NCBI RefSeq assembly: GCF_902459465.1
Contig: NC_047078.1
Coordinates: 5,046,333-5,110,332 of the forward strand
Direction: 5' to 3'
DNA length: 64,000 nucleotides
From: Asterias rubens
Taxonomy: Eukaryota; Echinodermata; Asteroidea; Forcipulatida; Asteriidae
The translations under genes were made by a program, and so were the position numbers. Below the pieces are notes generated by a model. That model saw only the letters and a program-made list of their open reading frames with translations, made no database searches and was not told the origin of the DNA. Below, piece after piece: positions 1 to 11,639 of the stretch; the stretch's first letter is position 1, and the number at the start of each line of letters is the position of its first letter.

Positions 1-66
1 CCGGAATTTGAACCAGGGACATCCGACTTCGGAGGCAAATGGTTCTACCACTAGACCAACCCCACA
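1..66 (-). tRNA. tRNA-like sequence, cut by the window edge (possible tRNA-Arg CCG or pseudogene)
   Basis: Read on the minus strand there is an A-box-like GGTCTAGTGGTAGAAC, then a possible seven-base anticodon loop CTCCGAA (anticodon CCG), then a B-box-like GGTTCAAATTCC. The 3' acceptor half lies outside the window. The inferred anticodon and T stems each contain a mismatch, so a tRNA pseudogene or SINE head is as likely as a working gene. Confidence 0.45.
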
Positions 67-104
67 CAGCATACCGCCGTCGGGCTGACATTAAAAAGGG
101 TCAA

Positions 105-1020
105 TTTAGGTCGCCGTCGGTGCCTGGCGTTTGTGTGACGTCATATTTTGGTCAACCTATGACGTTCAGGTTGGTGTTTAAGTTTTGACGTCAGAAAGAC
201 GTCAAACTGTTGTCAAATTGAGACGTCAGTGAGGTGTGAAACTATTGACGTCATTTAGACGTCGTTATTTGGTCATGTTTAGATGTTATTTTGGAGTCAA
301 TCGCGGACGTTTAAATAACGTCATATTAAGGTCAACCTGCGATGTCATTTTGGAGTCAAATTATTGACATCAGTAAGACGTCATTTAGTGGTAAATTTTT
401 GACATCAGTTTAGCGTCGAAATATTGTAGTTAGTTAGACGTCACATTTTGGTCATGTTTAGATGTTATTTTGGAGTCAAACGCGGACATTAAAATAACGT
501 CATATTAAGGTCAACTGCGATGTAATTTTGGCGTCAAATGATTGACATCAGTAAAACGTCATTAAATGGTCAACTTTTGACATCAATTTGGCGTCGGAAT
601 TAAATAGTTCGTTAGACTTAATATTTTGGTCACGTTGAGATGTAATGTTTGAGTCATTATGCTGACATTAATACAACATCATTTTTGGTCAAGCTGTGAT
701 GTCAATTTGGCGTCTAATTATTGATATCAGTTAAATATCATTTAATGGTCAACTTTTGACATCAATTAGCGTCGGAATTACGTAAATAGTTATACGTCAT
801 ATTTTGGTCATGTTAAGATATAGTAAAATGCTGGTACGTCGTTAATACAACGTCCATTTTATAAGGTCATCCCGTGATGTAAATTTGGCGTCAATTTACT
901 GACATCAGTAAAATGTCATTTGAAGGTCAACTTTTGACATCAATTTGGCGCTGATATATTGTAGTTAGTTTCGACCAAAGTATGACGTCTAATAGACGTC
1001 ATATTTTGGTCAGGTGTCAA
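105..1020. repeat. ~179-bp tandem array rich in GACGTC palindromes
   Basis: The anchor GGTCATGTTTAGATG and its variants recurs near 271, 450, 629 and 806 (spacings 179, 179, 177) and again near 1009. Each unit contains several GACGTCA-like palindromes and GGTCAAC/TGACATC half-units, so the monomer itself is built from smaller inverted subunits. No coding potential is seen. Confidence 0.8.
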
Positions 1021-1439
1021 CGTTGCCTTAGGTTGACCTCGATATGCACATTTATAGCCGGATACAAATAGCAGTCCAAACTCGAAGTTAATATGCAACA
1101 ATTTTGGTGTAATTGGGAAATTAAATAATTTATTGTTCAGTTTCTTTTCTAAATTCTTTTAGAAAAAAAATGTTTTGGGCCTCAACACTTCTTTCAATAC
1201 TTTCATTTGCTAATTATTAATTAAAAATGTAACCAATTAAATGAAATAAAACCATGACTGCAGATTCTATGTATCCTAGACTATTTATATATGAAACGTG
1301 TTGTATGCTATAGGTATGAGGGATAGCATGTAGTAGTGTAGTATCAACATTAGTAGTGTATTAGTAGTGTAGTATTAATATTTATATAAAGACAAATGCA
1401 TAAATTACACTAATAACTCAGGTAAAAGTTAATGAGACA

Positions 1440-1965
1440 TCCCAAGTAACGTTGTTTCAACGTTAATTGGCTGACGTAATTTGACATTTTTTATTAATGA
1501 GCAAATTAACGTTGAGACAACGTCCGTATGCTTTCTGGGTAACGTCTAGCCGACGTTGAACCAATGTTACATCAATGCTGGAATGACGTCCAGCCATGTC
1601 ATTATTGCATTGTTAGACGTTGCTGGTGACGTCGATTGGACGTGTCTATTTGGGTGTGGAATGCCATCAATGTTTGACTTTAAAGTGACGTAATTTTTGC
1701 ACCAAAGCGCGACGTCAAGTTGACATAGATTTTTGGTCAAGACCAACGTCTAACTGACGTTGAATTAACATTACATCAGTGTAGGAATGACGTCAAACAA
1801 AGTCATGCAACGTCAGTTAGACGTTGGGTTTGACCAAAAACCTATGTCAATTTGACGTCGCGCGTGGGTGTAAAAATTACGTCACTTTAACGTCAAACAT
1901 TGACGTCCATCCAACGTTTGGTCTGACCTGAAAATGACGACCTATGATGGTACGAGAAAAAAACT
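1440..1965. mobile_element. Foldback element with ~95-bp inverted arms
   Basis: The arm at 1668-1762 is the near-exact reverse complement of 1808-1902, separated by about 45 bases. Both arms carry ACGTT and GACGTC cores. A related shorter unit lies just upstream (about 1550-1640), so the element looks partly duplicated. Its left side begins CCCAAGTAACGTT, which resembles the ends of the 4-kb element at 44,973. It is non-coding. Confidence 0.65.
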
Positions 1966-4030
1966 ACATAAACCATCCGCACCTATGAGTACTAAAGAAT
2001 TAATCTCACATGAGTAAATGGCACAACAATCAAATTACAATCATGTAACAATCTGTTTGACTTTTGTTCAACCTTAAATTTCAACAACACAACAAGAATT
2101 GGCTTTGCTTTTGGTTTGCAGTTCCTGGACAAGCCCCCAATTTGTTACGATCCAAATTCCTATGGCCAGAGACTTCGAAAAATAGCCCCGCCCTAAAAAA
2201 ATAAGGGTAACAAAAGTAGTCAAACAGACCAGTATAATATGAAACAGCAAGTATGTTCAATTAAATTTAATATAAACCATTACTTAAACAAAAATAAGGC
2301 AATACAAAAAGGCAGTTAACCAGTTGTTACATGAATTGGATATAAACGGGGGGGGGGGCGAGCAGCTATAGGCAAAATAGGGTTGAAGACCCAACAGCCT
2401 CTGAAATACCTCGACTCTCTCGGAGAGAGCTGAAGACCAGTGTTCGCCTATTCTGATGAAAATGTCCCCGTAGATTGTTGTCCTTCCAAGGTACGCGATG
2501 TGATGAAACCCGGTGTGGAAAAATGGTCGGCCCCCTCGGTGCTCTCTGCTTTCGTACCGTCGTTGCTTAACGCAACCGGTACAACAAAGTCCGACAACCG
2601 CAGCTCGGAGGAAAAGAAAACTCACACAGTACGCAAGTCACGAGTCTGTGTGTCGTAAAGTTCGACGCTCTCGGGAAGTCACAGCTCCGCCTCGTCGACG
2701 TGCAAACTCCCCGTCATTGAAGAGCCACCGCAGCCTACTGCATGGTTTCGGCAGCGACTAACTTTACTGGAGGCTTCACGGATTGATCCGTCCAGGAACG
2801 GCGAAACTAACACATGTCGAACATCACAGTTCGGCAATTAAAAACGCCGCTCCAACGTGGGCATACTCAGAGGGAATTCTCCGCCCACTCAACTCTGCTA
2901 CTCTGCAGACCTCCGCCCCGAAACTGAAGAATTAAAAATGTGAGGGACGAGGATGGCCGCAATCCTGCTACTCTGCAGACCTCCGCCCCGAAACTGAAGA
3001 ATTAAAAATGTGAGGGACGAGGATGGCCGCAATCCTTCCTTATAAAGCGAATCCTGAATTATCAGCATTCTCCAAACTCTGCGAATTCCAATATTCTGTT
3101 CATGTCTGCAAAACAGGTGTTTGTGTGGCGTACGAAGAAAAGTTCCAACCGATTAACGAGTTTAACACACGCGTGACTGCTCACCCCAAACTTAAAGTAT
3201 GTGTGCTCGCCCCTCTAAGGAAATCTATAACATTCTACACGTATAGTATTAACTACTTAACTAAAGAAACATTACTCCATTGTTACTGTAATCCTATTAC
3301 GCTTATTTACAAAACCGGATATTTACTCTGGACCATTTACTCTGGACCGTGACAATATAAAAAGGAGATTACACTGAAACATTTTAGAATCACACAATAG
3401 AAATCATTAAAACACAAGACTACACCCACAACAAAACACCGCAGCGATAAGAGGAAGGGACAACAATTGAAAATAATAAAAAAACATAGAATGGACTTAA
3501 AAACCCTCAGAAAAATAAAATAAAAAATAAAATTGGCACAGAGTGCACCCTCACAGATTCATGCCAACCCACTGGGCCCGAGGACAATGATAGCAGAGAG
3601 CCTCCCCAAACACCACCCAAAAAAGCACAAACAAGTACTCCCTCCCCAAGTTTTCAGAAAAACGTGGCGGCCCTGGCCTCTCATTAAAACGTACGGACAA
3701 AAAAACACGCACGGTGGGTTGTGACCGAGGCTTTACTATTCTTCAATTACCAAAGTCATGCGGCTGCATGCTATCCAAGATTTCCTGGCTTATAAATACT
3801 GACCCTTTTCATTCAACAGACTGTTGTTTCTGGAACCGTTTTCCCACTTCTTTATTTGTATAAAGAATTTACTTCATATTAACCCTTCGGACTAATAAGT
3901 TGTCGAACTTTGGTTCTTCTTGGTGTCTTGGATTGTTGTCCAACCGCTTCAAATGTCTATGCCTCAAAAACAAATGTAGGACCACCAGCACTATGTTCTG
4001 AAAATTAGAAAGGTGAAACTTTTATTTTAC
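1966..4030. other. No recognised gene; unassigned intergenic sequence
   Basis: Short reading frames here carry no motif I recognise. The stretch contains a G12 run near 2349, a 70-bp duplication (listed separately), and a TATAAATA at 3791-3798 with no gene I can assign downstream. Confidence 0.4.
2895..3034. repeat. 70-bp direct tandem duplication (2 copies)
   Basis: The block starting CTGCTACTCTGCAGACC is repeated immediately at a 70-base offset with no visible difference, which implies a recent duplication. The unit includes GTGAGGGACGAGGATGG. Confidence 0.85.
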
Positions 4031-4088
4031 TTTAAAACCATGCATGAAAAAAGCAACAGTAATAAATACAACTGCATGTACAACATAC

Positions 4089-4213
4089 CATCAATAAGAC
4101 CGTAGCAGTCACCAGAATGATCAAGATACCTATTCCCATAGTGAGGTTTGGCATCGGCGTCGTTGGTTCATTCAAGCCAGAATTTGCACGATCTGTCACT
4201 TCTTGTGGGTTAG
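4089..4213 (-). CDS. Ig receptor, stalk and transmembrane exon
   Basis: The acceptor GTTTTGTTTCAG precedes CTAACCC, and the donor GTATGT follows. It encodes a short threonine/proline-rich stalk with an N-x-T glycosylation site (PNLT), then a hydrophobic helix starting MGIGILIILVTATVLLM. It enters in phase 1, matching the phase-1 end of the previous exon. If the intron is not spliced, the frame continues through a cysteine-rich stretch to a stop at 4032. Confidence 0.65.
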
Positions 4214-7200
4214 CTGAAACAAAACAACTATACAATTGATATTGCGGTAACTGGAATTTTTGTCTTATAAAGGGTGATATAAAAAAGTAGTCAGTACTAT
4301 TTATTATAATGCATTACTTTACATTACGCCCATTCCATAAATCGTACACAAGGGCCTGCCAAAATAATCAACAACAAACCATTACGCAATAAGAAAATAA
4401 TCGGAAAGCTAAAACCTGAAAATCCCAAAATAAGCACACACAAATTTGTAAAAACCTCGAAAATACCACAATCCACAAAACAGATAACAAAAGTGATCTA
4501 TCAGGTCTTCCGATACGGTTAAAAAAACATACATCACAGAAACTAATTAACATTAAAGGAACGGACGAGTTGGTCTTTGGAAAGCGTTTGTAGCCGTTTG
4601 TTATGAAATGCCTTTGGTTAGACAGCTATTTTACAAGCAGAATAATGATCCATACAAGTATCACTCGAAATTGCACGGTTTTACTTTTATACGTCGCTCA
4701 GAAACACGGTCGGCCATTCTGTGGACTCATAATTTTGACTCCATAAAATGGCCGACCGTGCTATACCAACTCGACCGACCCAAGGCAAAGTGTTCCTTTA
4801 ATACAGTACAATACACTGTACTTATATGCAGTGGGGGTGCAACAATAATAGCATAGTTAGTAAAAAGCTTGTAAAGAAAAGTCATCCAAACAGATTAAAA
4901 AACATTGCGGTTATCAGGGCTGCTAAGTTAACCAGTAAAAACACCCCTAGATTTTTGACTCAGGGGAATTAAAGTTGTGTCTAATGTTTGGTTTCAGGAG
5001 GGGAGCCACGGTTGTGGACTGGACAACAATGACCCAAAAGGGAACAGCTTGAAGCTGGGCCAGTATACCTGGTTGCTCAAATACATCGGGTGGGATATCA
5101 GGGGCGGTTTGTTTTTTTACCGTGGAAGAAAAGATCTCACGCCTATTCAAAAGCTCGATCCCCAAAAGATTAAGAAAAATACCGTCACCGGAATTGCATA
5201 AGCAATGACTGGACAGGGCCTGAGACAGAAACAAGCTGACATAAAGACGGTGGGCTAGAGAACACTGGTATCATGTTTTTGTAAGTAATAATTAATTCTG
5301 AATATAAACTCTAAACCGAGCAGGGCGAGCCAATGAAAAACTAATGAATTATCAACCAGGCCTATTTGGCAACCTGGAACTTCAAGTTTTGGGTAGATTC
5401 CAACCAGTGTTTTTCTGAGAGAGTTTGATTGTTGCCAACTTGACATATTATGCTATAGATTCCCTGTGTGAGCTTTGCCAAGTGACTCTTCGGGATTTCT
5501 GAACCATTTTCCTTGGCAAGTTAACTCTCAAAGGTTGCACACAGGTCATCTTTCAAAAATCGTAGATACGCCCTGTAATACCTACCAGTCACAATATCAT
5601 TTTGAGTTTTGATCGTCACTTCGATGTCTTCAAGGATACTGTTGTTTGCTACACACTTGAAGGTTAAGTTGTTACTTCTAAGTGATGCCTTGAATCTCAC
5701 ATCGGAGTTAAACGTGCCGTATACAAAGAAACATTCTAAGAAAAGAAACACAATGGATTTAATTAAAAATACAATTAATAACTTGCTCGGTAAGAAAAAA
5801 AACATAAGGCTGCTAAAGGCTTGCTCAAAGCAACGGCAAGAGGGGGAAAACCAAAATTTGCTGACGGGCGGGAACGACCATCAGCGATAGCACGACGGCA
5901 AATGGGGAATGGCTGCAGCCGGGAACTGGGTCTAGCGAGCAAAAGTTGACGTTGTCTTGACGGAGCCTGGTAACCAGGAACGAGGTCAGCGGATTGGCTG
6001 ACGACAAGGAACGGTAACTGACGGTGGGTTGCGGCGACGATGACGAGTTGGTGAATCAAAAATGGTTTTTAAGCCAAAATGTAATACTAACAATTTAGTT
6101 TACAGTTTTTGTAATTTTTGAAAATAGCCATAAGGGACAGGGGGATCTGGAAACAAACATCATTGACCGTGAACAAATCATACAACGGACACGAAATTTT
6201 GTTTGCTGCCGCTTACCGAAAAAAGAAGAAAAAGGAAATGGCAAAGGGGCAACCTCCAAATATACAGACCAGATATGGACGAAATAACTGTTATGCATAG
6301 GATGGGTTTGCCATACATGATTTGGTTTATTTTATAACGCATTGAATAGGCAGTGTCCCATCTTACCCCAGTGTACCCTACCCCCTATTCGTCATAGTGT
6401 GAGCCGGCCTTTAAGCTGTCAAATTTACTGTGAACAGATAATAAAACTTACACGAGAGACTTTACAAAACAAAATGTTTTGTTTTTTTAATTTTCTACTA
6501 AACATTGATTTATTTGTCAATCCAGCCTGCGGGTAAAAACGAATGGATGATCGTCTCTCCTTCAACTTTAAAATTTTAAAACGAAATGGCAAAAACTTGG
6601 TGTTACATTACAAGAGTCTGCCGTCAATTTCACCGAACTCTTCCTAACCTATATCCTAGGACTTAGGATGAGTTCAAATTCCGCATCAGAAAACGTTGGA
6701 CTTACTGAACTCATCCTAAGTTAGGATGAGCACTCGTCCTAACTCGAGATAGGATACTAACACTTCGTAAAAATCGGCTGCTGCACTAATTTTGAACATG
6801 GGACTGGCCAGCAGCAAGAAATGTTCTGTATGGCAGGTAAAACTAACCGGTTTCGCAGGAAGCAGGTTGAACACGAGGTTTGGCCGGAATTTCCTCCCAT
6901 CTGTTCAAAAGTGGAAACAAGACGAACCAACTGATGTTCACAGCCGGCTTAGCATGTTCTACACTGCATGTCAACTTGAGATCAGCTATGTCGGATGGCA
7001 CTTCAACTGTGTTGGATGAATCTGTACCTTTCAATGTCAGTTGATCGTCGATATACAGAGAAACCTTGGGGCATTTTGATTTGCAGGAAACTGAAAAGAC
7101 AATGTCATCTAAATTAATGTAAACATGTTTCCAATGTTGTTTTAAACTATTTATGTAATGTTCCGGCTTTTTATGCCCAATTTTGCTCACTTCTTAAAAC

Positions 7201-8727
7201 AAAAAGAGGATATCATTGTCCAACAGCAGCAAATATATTTTTCGATCAGTATTCACCTACCGTTAATCTTGGAAATGACCTCACCTGATGGCAGACCATG
7301 TCAAATTATTAAAAGAACGATCTAAATCTATATCTATCCAGCTATACTTGTCAAAGCATATTCAGCATCTAGACAAGGGTGCGGTTGCCGACGGTGGACG
7401 GTTTGTGTGCTCAGTGGGTGCCAAAATATGTACACAAATAGAGATGTGTGAAAGTAAAAACATGACTCTATGATGCCTACTCGCATGATGGCCTCCTTGA
7501 ACTGCTCCAAGGCGAGCTCGATGATGTCTTGAGGAAGCTCATCCCAGTCTTTTATGGTGCGAGGAAAGAAGCTGTATTTGTGAGTCTGATGATGTTCGTA
7601 GTCTTGTAAATTTCAGGCGATGTTGACTTCTGGTTGCTCTGTCCTTATGTTTGATGTAGTCTGAGAGAGGAATGGCTATCTGATGTTTGAGGATATTGTA
7701 CATCATGACTTAGACGTGATTGTAATCGTCGGTCTTGAAGTGTTGGGAGACCGATGTCCAATCTCATGGCTCTGACGCTGCCTTCTCTGTTGTGGGAAGT
7801 TCCCAGTGATACAACATAACTAGTTTTGTTGTTCTCACTTTGAGTCACAAAATACTCAGTAGGTCTATCCCTCTATTATTTTTAAGTTGAATCAATCAGT
7901 AAAACATAGTTGTGCGTTTCACTATAAGAATGTTTTAAAATGAACGTATTCCCGAATGAAGACCAAACATTTTAATCTGCAATTTGAAGCGTAAAAAGTA
8001 TTTGACTAATTGCATTTCTTTTTTTTTTAAACGTTTATAGATTTGTTACAAAAACGTTTATAGAGTGTGTAAGCTCATAATTGGAGAACTTTATCAGGGT
8101 TTTTGTTAAGGTCATGCCCACAACTTCCTGTTTTGAACGGAAGTATATGTAAAATGGATCATTAAAATTGCTGCAAAGATGTGCCAACGTGATTCTCAAA
8201 TACTTTTTATTCAATGGTTTGACTTCTTCAACACACTAGAAATGTGTGGGTCTGTCAAAAAGTATAATATTTGTACGATTATACAGTTCGTACACAAATA
8301 AGTAAGTATAAGTATATGCATTTACTCACCCCTTTCTGACACTTCAACCGATCCTTTTTCGGATGCTCCATCCCACGGAACAAACGTGCAGCTATATATG
8401 CCTTCTGCCGACTTGGTAACATTGGTGATCACCAACGAGGTATTTTGAATATCATACCGCTCGGGATTAACGATTTGTTGAGTAGTATCCCCGTGGAAGT
8501 AAATTATTATACTTTCCGGGGAATGCGAGCTTCCCTCCGGTAAGAAATACCAGTAGATCGCTTCGGTGTCACTTGCTGAATAGCCTCTATCCAGCATAGC
8601 AGGACAAGGTACAACCCCTCGACTGCCTCTCTCAAATTCAAAGCGCCTCGGAGAGATGCCACTGGTGCATGCAGCTAGAATCAGTGCTATTATTACCAAT
8701 ATGCCAATCATGATTGATGATAACATC
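4089..8727 (-). CDS. Immunoglobulin-superfamily transmembrane receptor gene (four exons recognised)
   Basis: This is a probable cell-surface receptor read right to left: exon 8330-8727 (signal peptide and V-type Ig domain), exons 6848-7090 and 5586-5735 (two halves of a C2-type Ig domain), and exon 4089-4213 (stalk and membrane span). All recognised internal splice junctions have AG/GT ends and phase 1, and the two internal exons are multiples of three (243 and 150 bases), as is typical of Ig-domain exons. The exons join in frame without stops. No cytoplasmic exon could be found downstream of the membrane segment, so the 3' end is unresolved; additional exons in the introns are possible. Function and ligand are unknown. 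An inverted partial paralog lies at 61.7-63.0 kb. Confidence 0.72.
4553..4802. mobile_element. MITE with AAAGGAAC...GAGTTGGT inverted ends
   Basis: The left end reads TAAAGGAAC then GGACGAGTTGGT. The right end, reverse-complemented, reads TTAAAGGAACACTTTGCC then GGTCGAGTTGGT, so the left inverted repeat has a small internal deletion. A truncated copy of the same family is at about 31,600-31,780, with the shared phrases CAAGGCAACGTGTTCC and GATCATTGTATTC. It lies in an intron of the Ig receptor gene. Confidence 0.65.
5586..5735 (-). CDS. Ig receptor, second half of C2-type Ig domain
   Basis: The acceptor TTTTCTTAG and donor GTAGGTATT flank 150 bases, phase 1 to phase 1. The translation contains VRFKASLRSNNLTFKCVANN, which fits the E-F strands of an Ig domain with the second conserved cysteine, followed by a G-strand-like VTIKT. 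The partner cysteine and tryptophan are in exon 6848-7090. Confidence 0.62.
6640..6760. mobile_element. Palindromic MITE of the TCCTAAGTTAGGA type
   Basis: Repeated TCCTAAC / GTTAGGA half-sites fold back on each other (CTTAGGATGAGTTC against GAACTCATCCTAAG). A second member lies at about 37,225-37,325 (AGTCCTAACTTAGGACTAGT). Both are non-coding. Confidence 0.6.
6848..7090 (-). CDS. Ig receptor, first half of C2-type Ig domain
   Basis: The acceptor GTCTTTTCAG and donor GTTAGTTTT flank 243 bases, phase 1 to phase 1. The translation holds LKLTCSVEHAKPAVNISWF: the B-strand cysteine and C-strand tryptophan of an Ig fold, spaced 13 residues apart as expected. The upstream SCKSKCPKVSLYIDD is a likely A-strand and linker with an extra cysteine pair. 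An NIS glycosylation site is present. Confidence 0.68.
7480..7850 (-). mobile_element. 3' end of a non-LTR retrotransposon (LINE), frameshifted
   Basis: The minus strand encodes a reverse-transcriptase C-terminal tail: SDYIKHKDRATRSQHR, then, after a frameshift, FFPRTIKDWDELPQ, the hallmark end of many LINE ORF2 proteins (usually SFFPRTIxxWNxLP). The fragment sits in the first intron of the Ig receptor gene, in the same orientation as the gene, and is dead. Confidence 0.75.
8330..8727 (-). CDS. Ig receptor, first coding exon: signal peptide and V-type Ig domain
   Basis: The ATG at 8726-8724 follows directly after a TTTTTTTGAACAG acceptor, so a 5' UTR intron is likely. The exon encodes a hydrophobic signal peptide (MLSSIMIGILVIIALILAAC) and then a V-set-like domain: GVVPC (B-strand cysteine), AIYWYF (C-strand tryptophan) and SLVITNVTKSAEGIYSCTF (E-F strands with Y-x-C). 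N-x-T/S sites are present. The exon ends AAAGG|GTGAGT in phase 1. The same exon is duplicated in inverted orientation at 61,720-62,117, with clear protein similarity across its whole length. Confidence 0.78.
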
Positions 8728-8857
8728 CTGTTCAAAAAAATAATATCAGTAAAACATACTAAAATATTGAGCTCCAAAAACAAAAACAAAATCAAAACAA
8801 TTATTTTGAACGGTACGAGAAATGGAACGAGAATAAACTAAGCTACCTATCTATCTC

Positions 8858-8975
8858 TTGTTATAAAAAGTTGTGATATGTTGGAAACTTTGCACCGCTG
8901 TCGAATTTGCACGGTGATCACAAAGTATAATGTTCATGTGACACGTTAACAGGATAGCACTTAATAGAGCTCCAA
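8858..8975. repeat. Dispersed repeat, copy upstream of the Ig gene
   Basis: The block from TATAAAAAGTTG to TGTGACACGTTAACA is matched in the same orientation at about 40,690-40,805 with roughly 75-80% identity by eye. Its TATAAAAAG points away from the Ig gene, so I do not call it that gene's promoter. Confidence 0.5.
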
Positions 8976-8999
8976 CTTTTATTAAAGAGAAATCATCAA

Positions 9000-9671
9000 T
9001 CGGCTATCGTTGTAAACGCAACTCAAACTAACTATTACAAAATGTTGAGGGCGTTTGTCAAAGCTAAGGACAAAATGCAAACCGTATCAGTCTCCTGAGC
9101 ATGTAATCAACATTTACGACAAACTAAGGACTGACTAAAAATCATCGTTGGTGGCGTATGTACGTGTACAGTTGTGACTATTGTTGTAGGGCCGGGTATA
9201 GACGATGTGTGAACTGTGTCGTCAAATGTTTCCAAAAGAGCCACAGAGTCTTAACTTCCTGCAGGCACATTGTACCATAGAGTATTGCACAAAACAACAA
9301 ATGTTATGTTTTATATTATGGAGATTGCATTGTCTGATTTTTCTCAACTTTTGATATGAAGAAAGGGGGCACATCTTAAAACTGTACAGGTTGCTTTTGT
9401 AAATTTTGAATTTATGTGAAAATTATAAAATTAAATTTTTCCCATAGCCTGTGTGTAGTATGCCCCCTCCAGGAAACGCTTTAGAATGTACAAGGTCACC
9501 ATGTAAACAAAGGTAGCATGGTTTATTGCAAGGCTGTGATGTGGAAATGGTTTAGTTCTGATAACACGAGACCATGACGAGACCAAGTGTGACGACCACT
9601 AAATGTGTTTTGATGCCATCGCTGATAATAAATATTATGTGACGATGTAACGCAAGAAATAATGTTCTTGA
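9000..9671. other. No gene recognised
   Basis: AT-rich sequence with no motif, long frame or clear repeat that I can name. Confidence 0.4.
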
Positions 9672-9963
9672 ATGCTAATTCTCCACCAGAGTGAATGTTG
9701 GGCAGAGCTGATATAGGATTTTGGTGGTGGGGGAACTCTAAATTTAGAAATGATTTAAGATTGGTGACCTCATCACCTAGATTCTCGAAGTGAGATGATG
9801 TAATGGTCAATGGGGGGGGGGGGGGTATAAGTGGGTGGTCAGGAATGTTAGGGGGGGGGGGGGCTAATAGCCCCGGGCTTAAAGAGGATATGGGCCACCT
9901 GTTGAAGTGTGAACAACCATAGAGAAAGGACAATGGAACGATTTGAGAATTCTACTCTAGAGA
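9672..9963. repeat. Dispersed repeat A, copy 1 (with poly-G tracts)
   Basis: The sequence from AATGCTAATTCTCCACCAGAG to GAGAATTCTACTCT is repeated in direct orientation at 21,853-22,150. Both copies carry two long G runs at the same places, with different lengths. Confidence 0.85.
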
Positions 9964-10430
9964 TAAAATAGTGGGAAATCATCCTTACCCAGTGGCCTGG
10001 GAAAGTGCTTTTGTTTTGTGTGTAAAGTTGGGGTTGAGACTTGTCATGATTTGTGCCACTTGTCATGGATGTTTACAAATACTGCTAGGAATTCTTCCTC
10101 ACATTACATTTATCTGGGGGAATTAAATTGCCCTGTTTTTAGATTGTAAAAGTGAAATTATATAATTACCGTTAATCATCAAAAAGAGCATTGGACTTTA
10201 AGTAGTAACAGATATTCATAAAGTCAATAAACTACGCAAATTAATTTTGTGCATGTAAAATGTATCACGATAAAAGTGACAAAATGGAATTGTAAGATCA
10301 TCAATCACTGTTTAAGAAGTCCAACCGAAGTTGTAAGGCAGTATACTTAAATTAATATGTAAAGGCATGGAATCGAATTAAAGTACATATATATGAATTT
10401 ACAGAAGTATAGTGAAAATTACAATTACAG

Positions 10431-11325
10431 TTGTGAAATATGCTTTTGGGTAGCCTACTAGAGCCTTATGACTTGTATTTCCCTACCGGTCCCCAAAATC
10501 TTCAGGTCAGCACAAAAAATTAACGACTGTTTTTCTGTTTCTTTTTGCAACTGTTTTCAATTCAATAGTAGCACTGGATTTTTCGAAACGTGATAATATT
10601 TACTATTATCTCTTTTTTGTTTTGCCTTATTGAGACCCGGACTGTGTTATTTTGATATCAGACTTGTGTTGTAGTTTGCTTTTGCTTTTTTTTTTTTTTT
10701 TTTTTTTTTGGGGGGGGGGCGGTGAGACGGTAGTTAGGTGATTCATTATAATTGAACGAGACAGGATACTGCATTACCTATCTTGCATGATTTATGTTAT
10801 TTATTTATTGGTATACACAAACAAATGACTACACGCATAGGGTGAAGGGGTCACTTTAAATGGTTAACAAAATACACTGCTTTATTCAGTCATACTATTG
10901 TAATCACGTGAATGGGACATCTGCTAGCGTTTGAAGGCGGGACTTATAGCGAACGCGTGTATTCATGTCTATCAGACTAACGAACAGCAGTTGTAAGTCA
11001 TTGTTTATTTGCCCTTTTTTCCACGAGTTCACATTCATGCAATACTACGGCGCGGCAAGAACAGACTATTCACACGTACTAGTATTCATAAGCCCGAGCC
11101 TTAAAATTGTGATTGCGTGCTCGATTTCCAAAAAGGGGATTTCCCATCCAATTTTATACTAAGTGTCATCAAAACATAGGCCTAAATGAAGTAGATTGTT
11201 GGGAAACAAAGCTAAATGGAAATCAGATGGCAACCTTTAAGTTTTTGAAATGCACATTCGTTTCGAAATATTATAATATGAATGATAATAATAAAGAAAC
11301 AAACTTACAAAGCGCAAAAACAAAA
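10431..11325. repeat. Dispersed repeat B, copy 1 (~0.9 kb)
   Basis: It is matched almost base for base by 24,480-25,374 in the same orientation. The match runs from TTGTGAAATATGC through a T26-G10 homopolymer pair to CAAAGCGCAAAAACAA, where homology stops abruptly in both. Part of it (about 10,495-10,570) also occurs inverted at about 36,735-36,830. No protein is encoded. Confidence 0.88.
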
Positions 11326-11639
11326 GCAGAAAGAATCCGCCTCAGGGCGCTCGGAAAGAACAGCAATAAAAGTCTGGACCAGACAAATATTTATATACAA
11401 AGCAAAGTAATACACAGACAAATAATTTCAGGAATTTAGATAATCATAAAGAAAGCTGGCAAAAAAGTTGAAATGTAAACCACCAGTTAAAAAGATGAGA
11501 TTTAAATTAAAAAGTTAAATTAATGTCAATGTCAAGAATACTGATACAAAATGGACAATACTAACAGCGTTTTCATTTTACAATGTAAAAAGTACAATAA
11601 CGACAATTCGAATTTTAGAATGTTAAAAAATACTGCCTC

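Noticed and set aside
2284..2625. 113-residue minus-strand frame
   Set aside because: No domain or codon pattern; it overlaps other frames on the opposite strand and has no splice support.
2143..3960. Possible LTR starting TGTTACGA with a TATAAATA at 3791
   Set aside because: No matching second LTR, primer-binding site or gag/pol sequence lies nearby, and no clear terminal CA could be placed.
4947..5234. Proline-rich minus-strand frame between Ig exons, considered as a stalk exon
   Set aside because: No acceptor with the right phase was found, and the only possible donor (GTATAC) is weak.
8858..8975. TATA box promoter of the Ig receptor
   Set aside because: The TATAAAAAG is on the opposite strand to the gene, and the block is a dispersed repeat also present at 40.7 kb.
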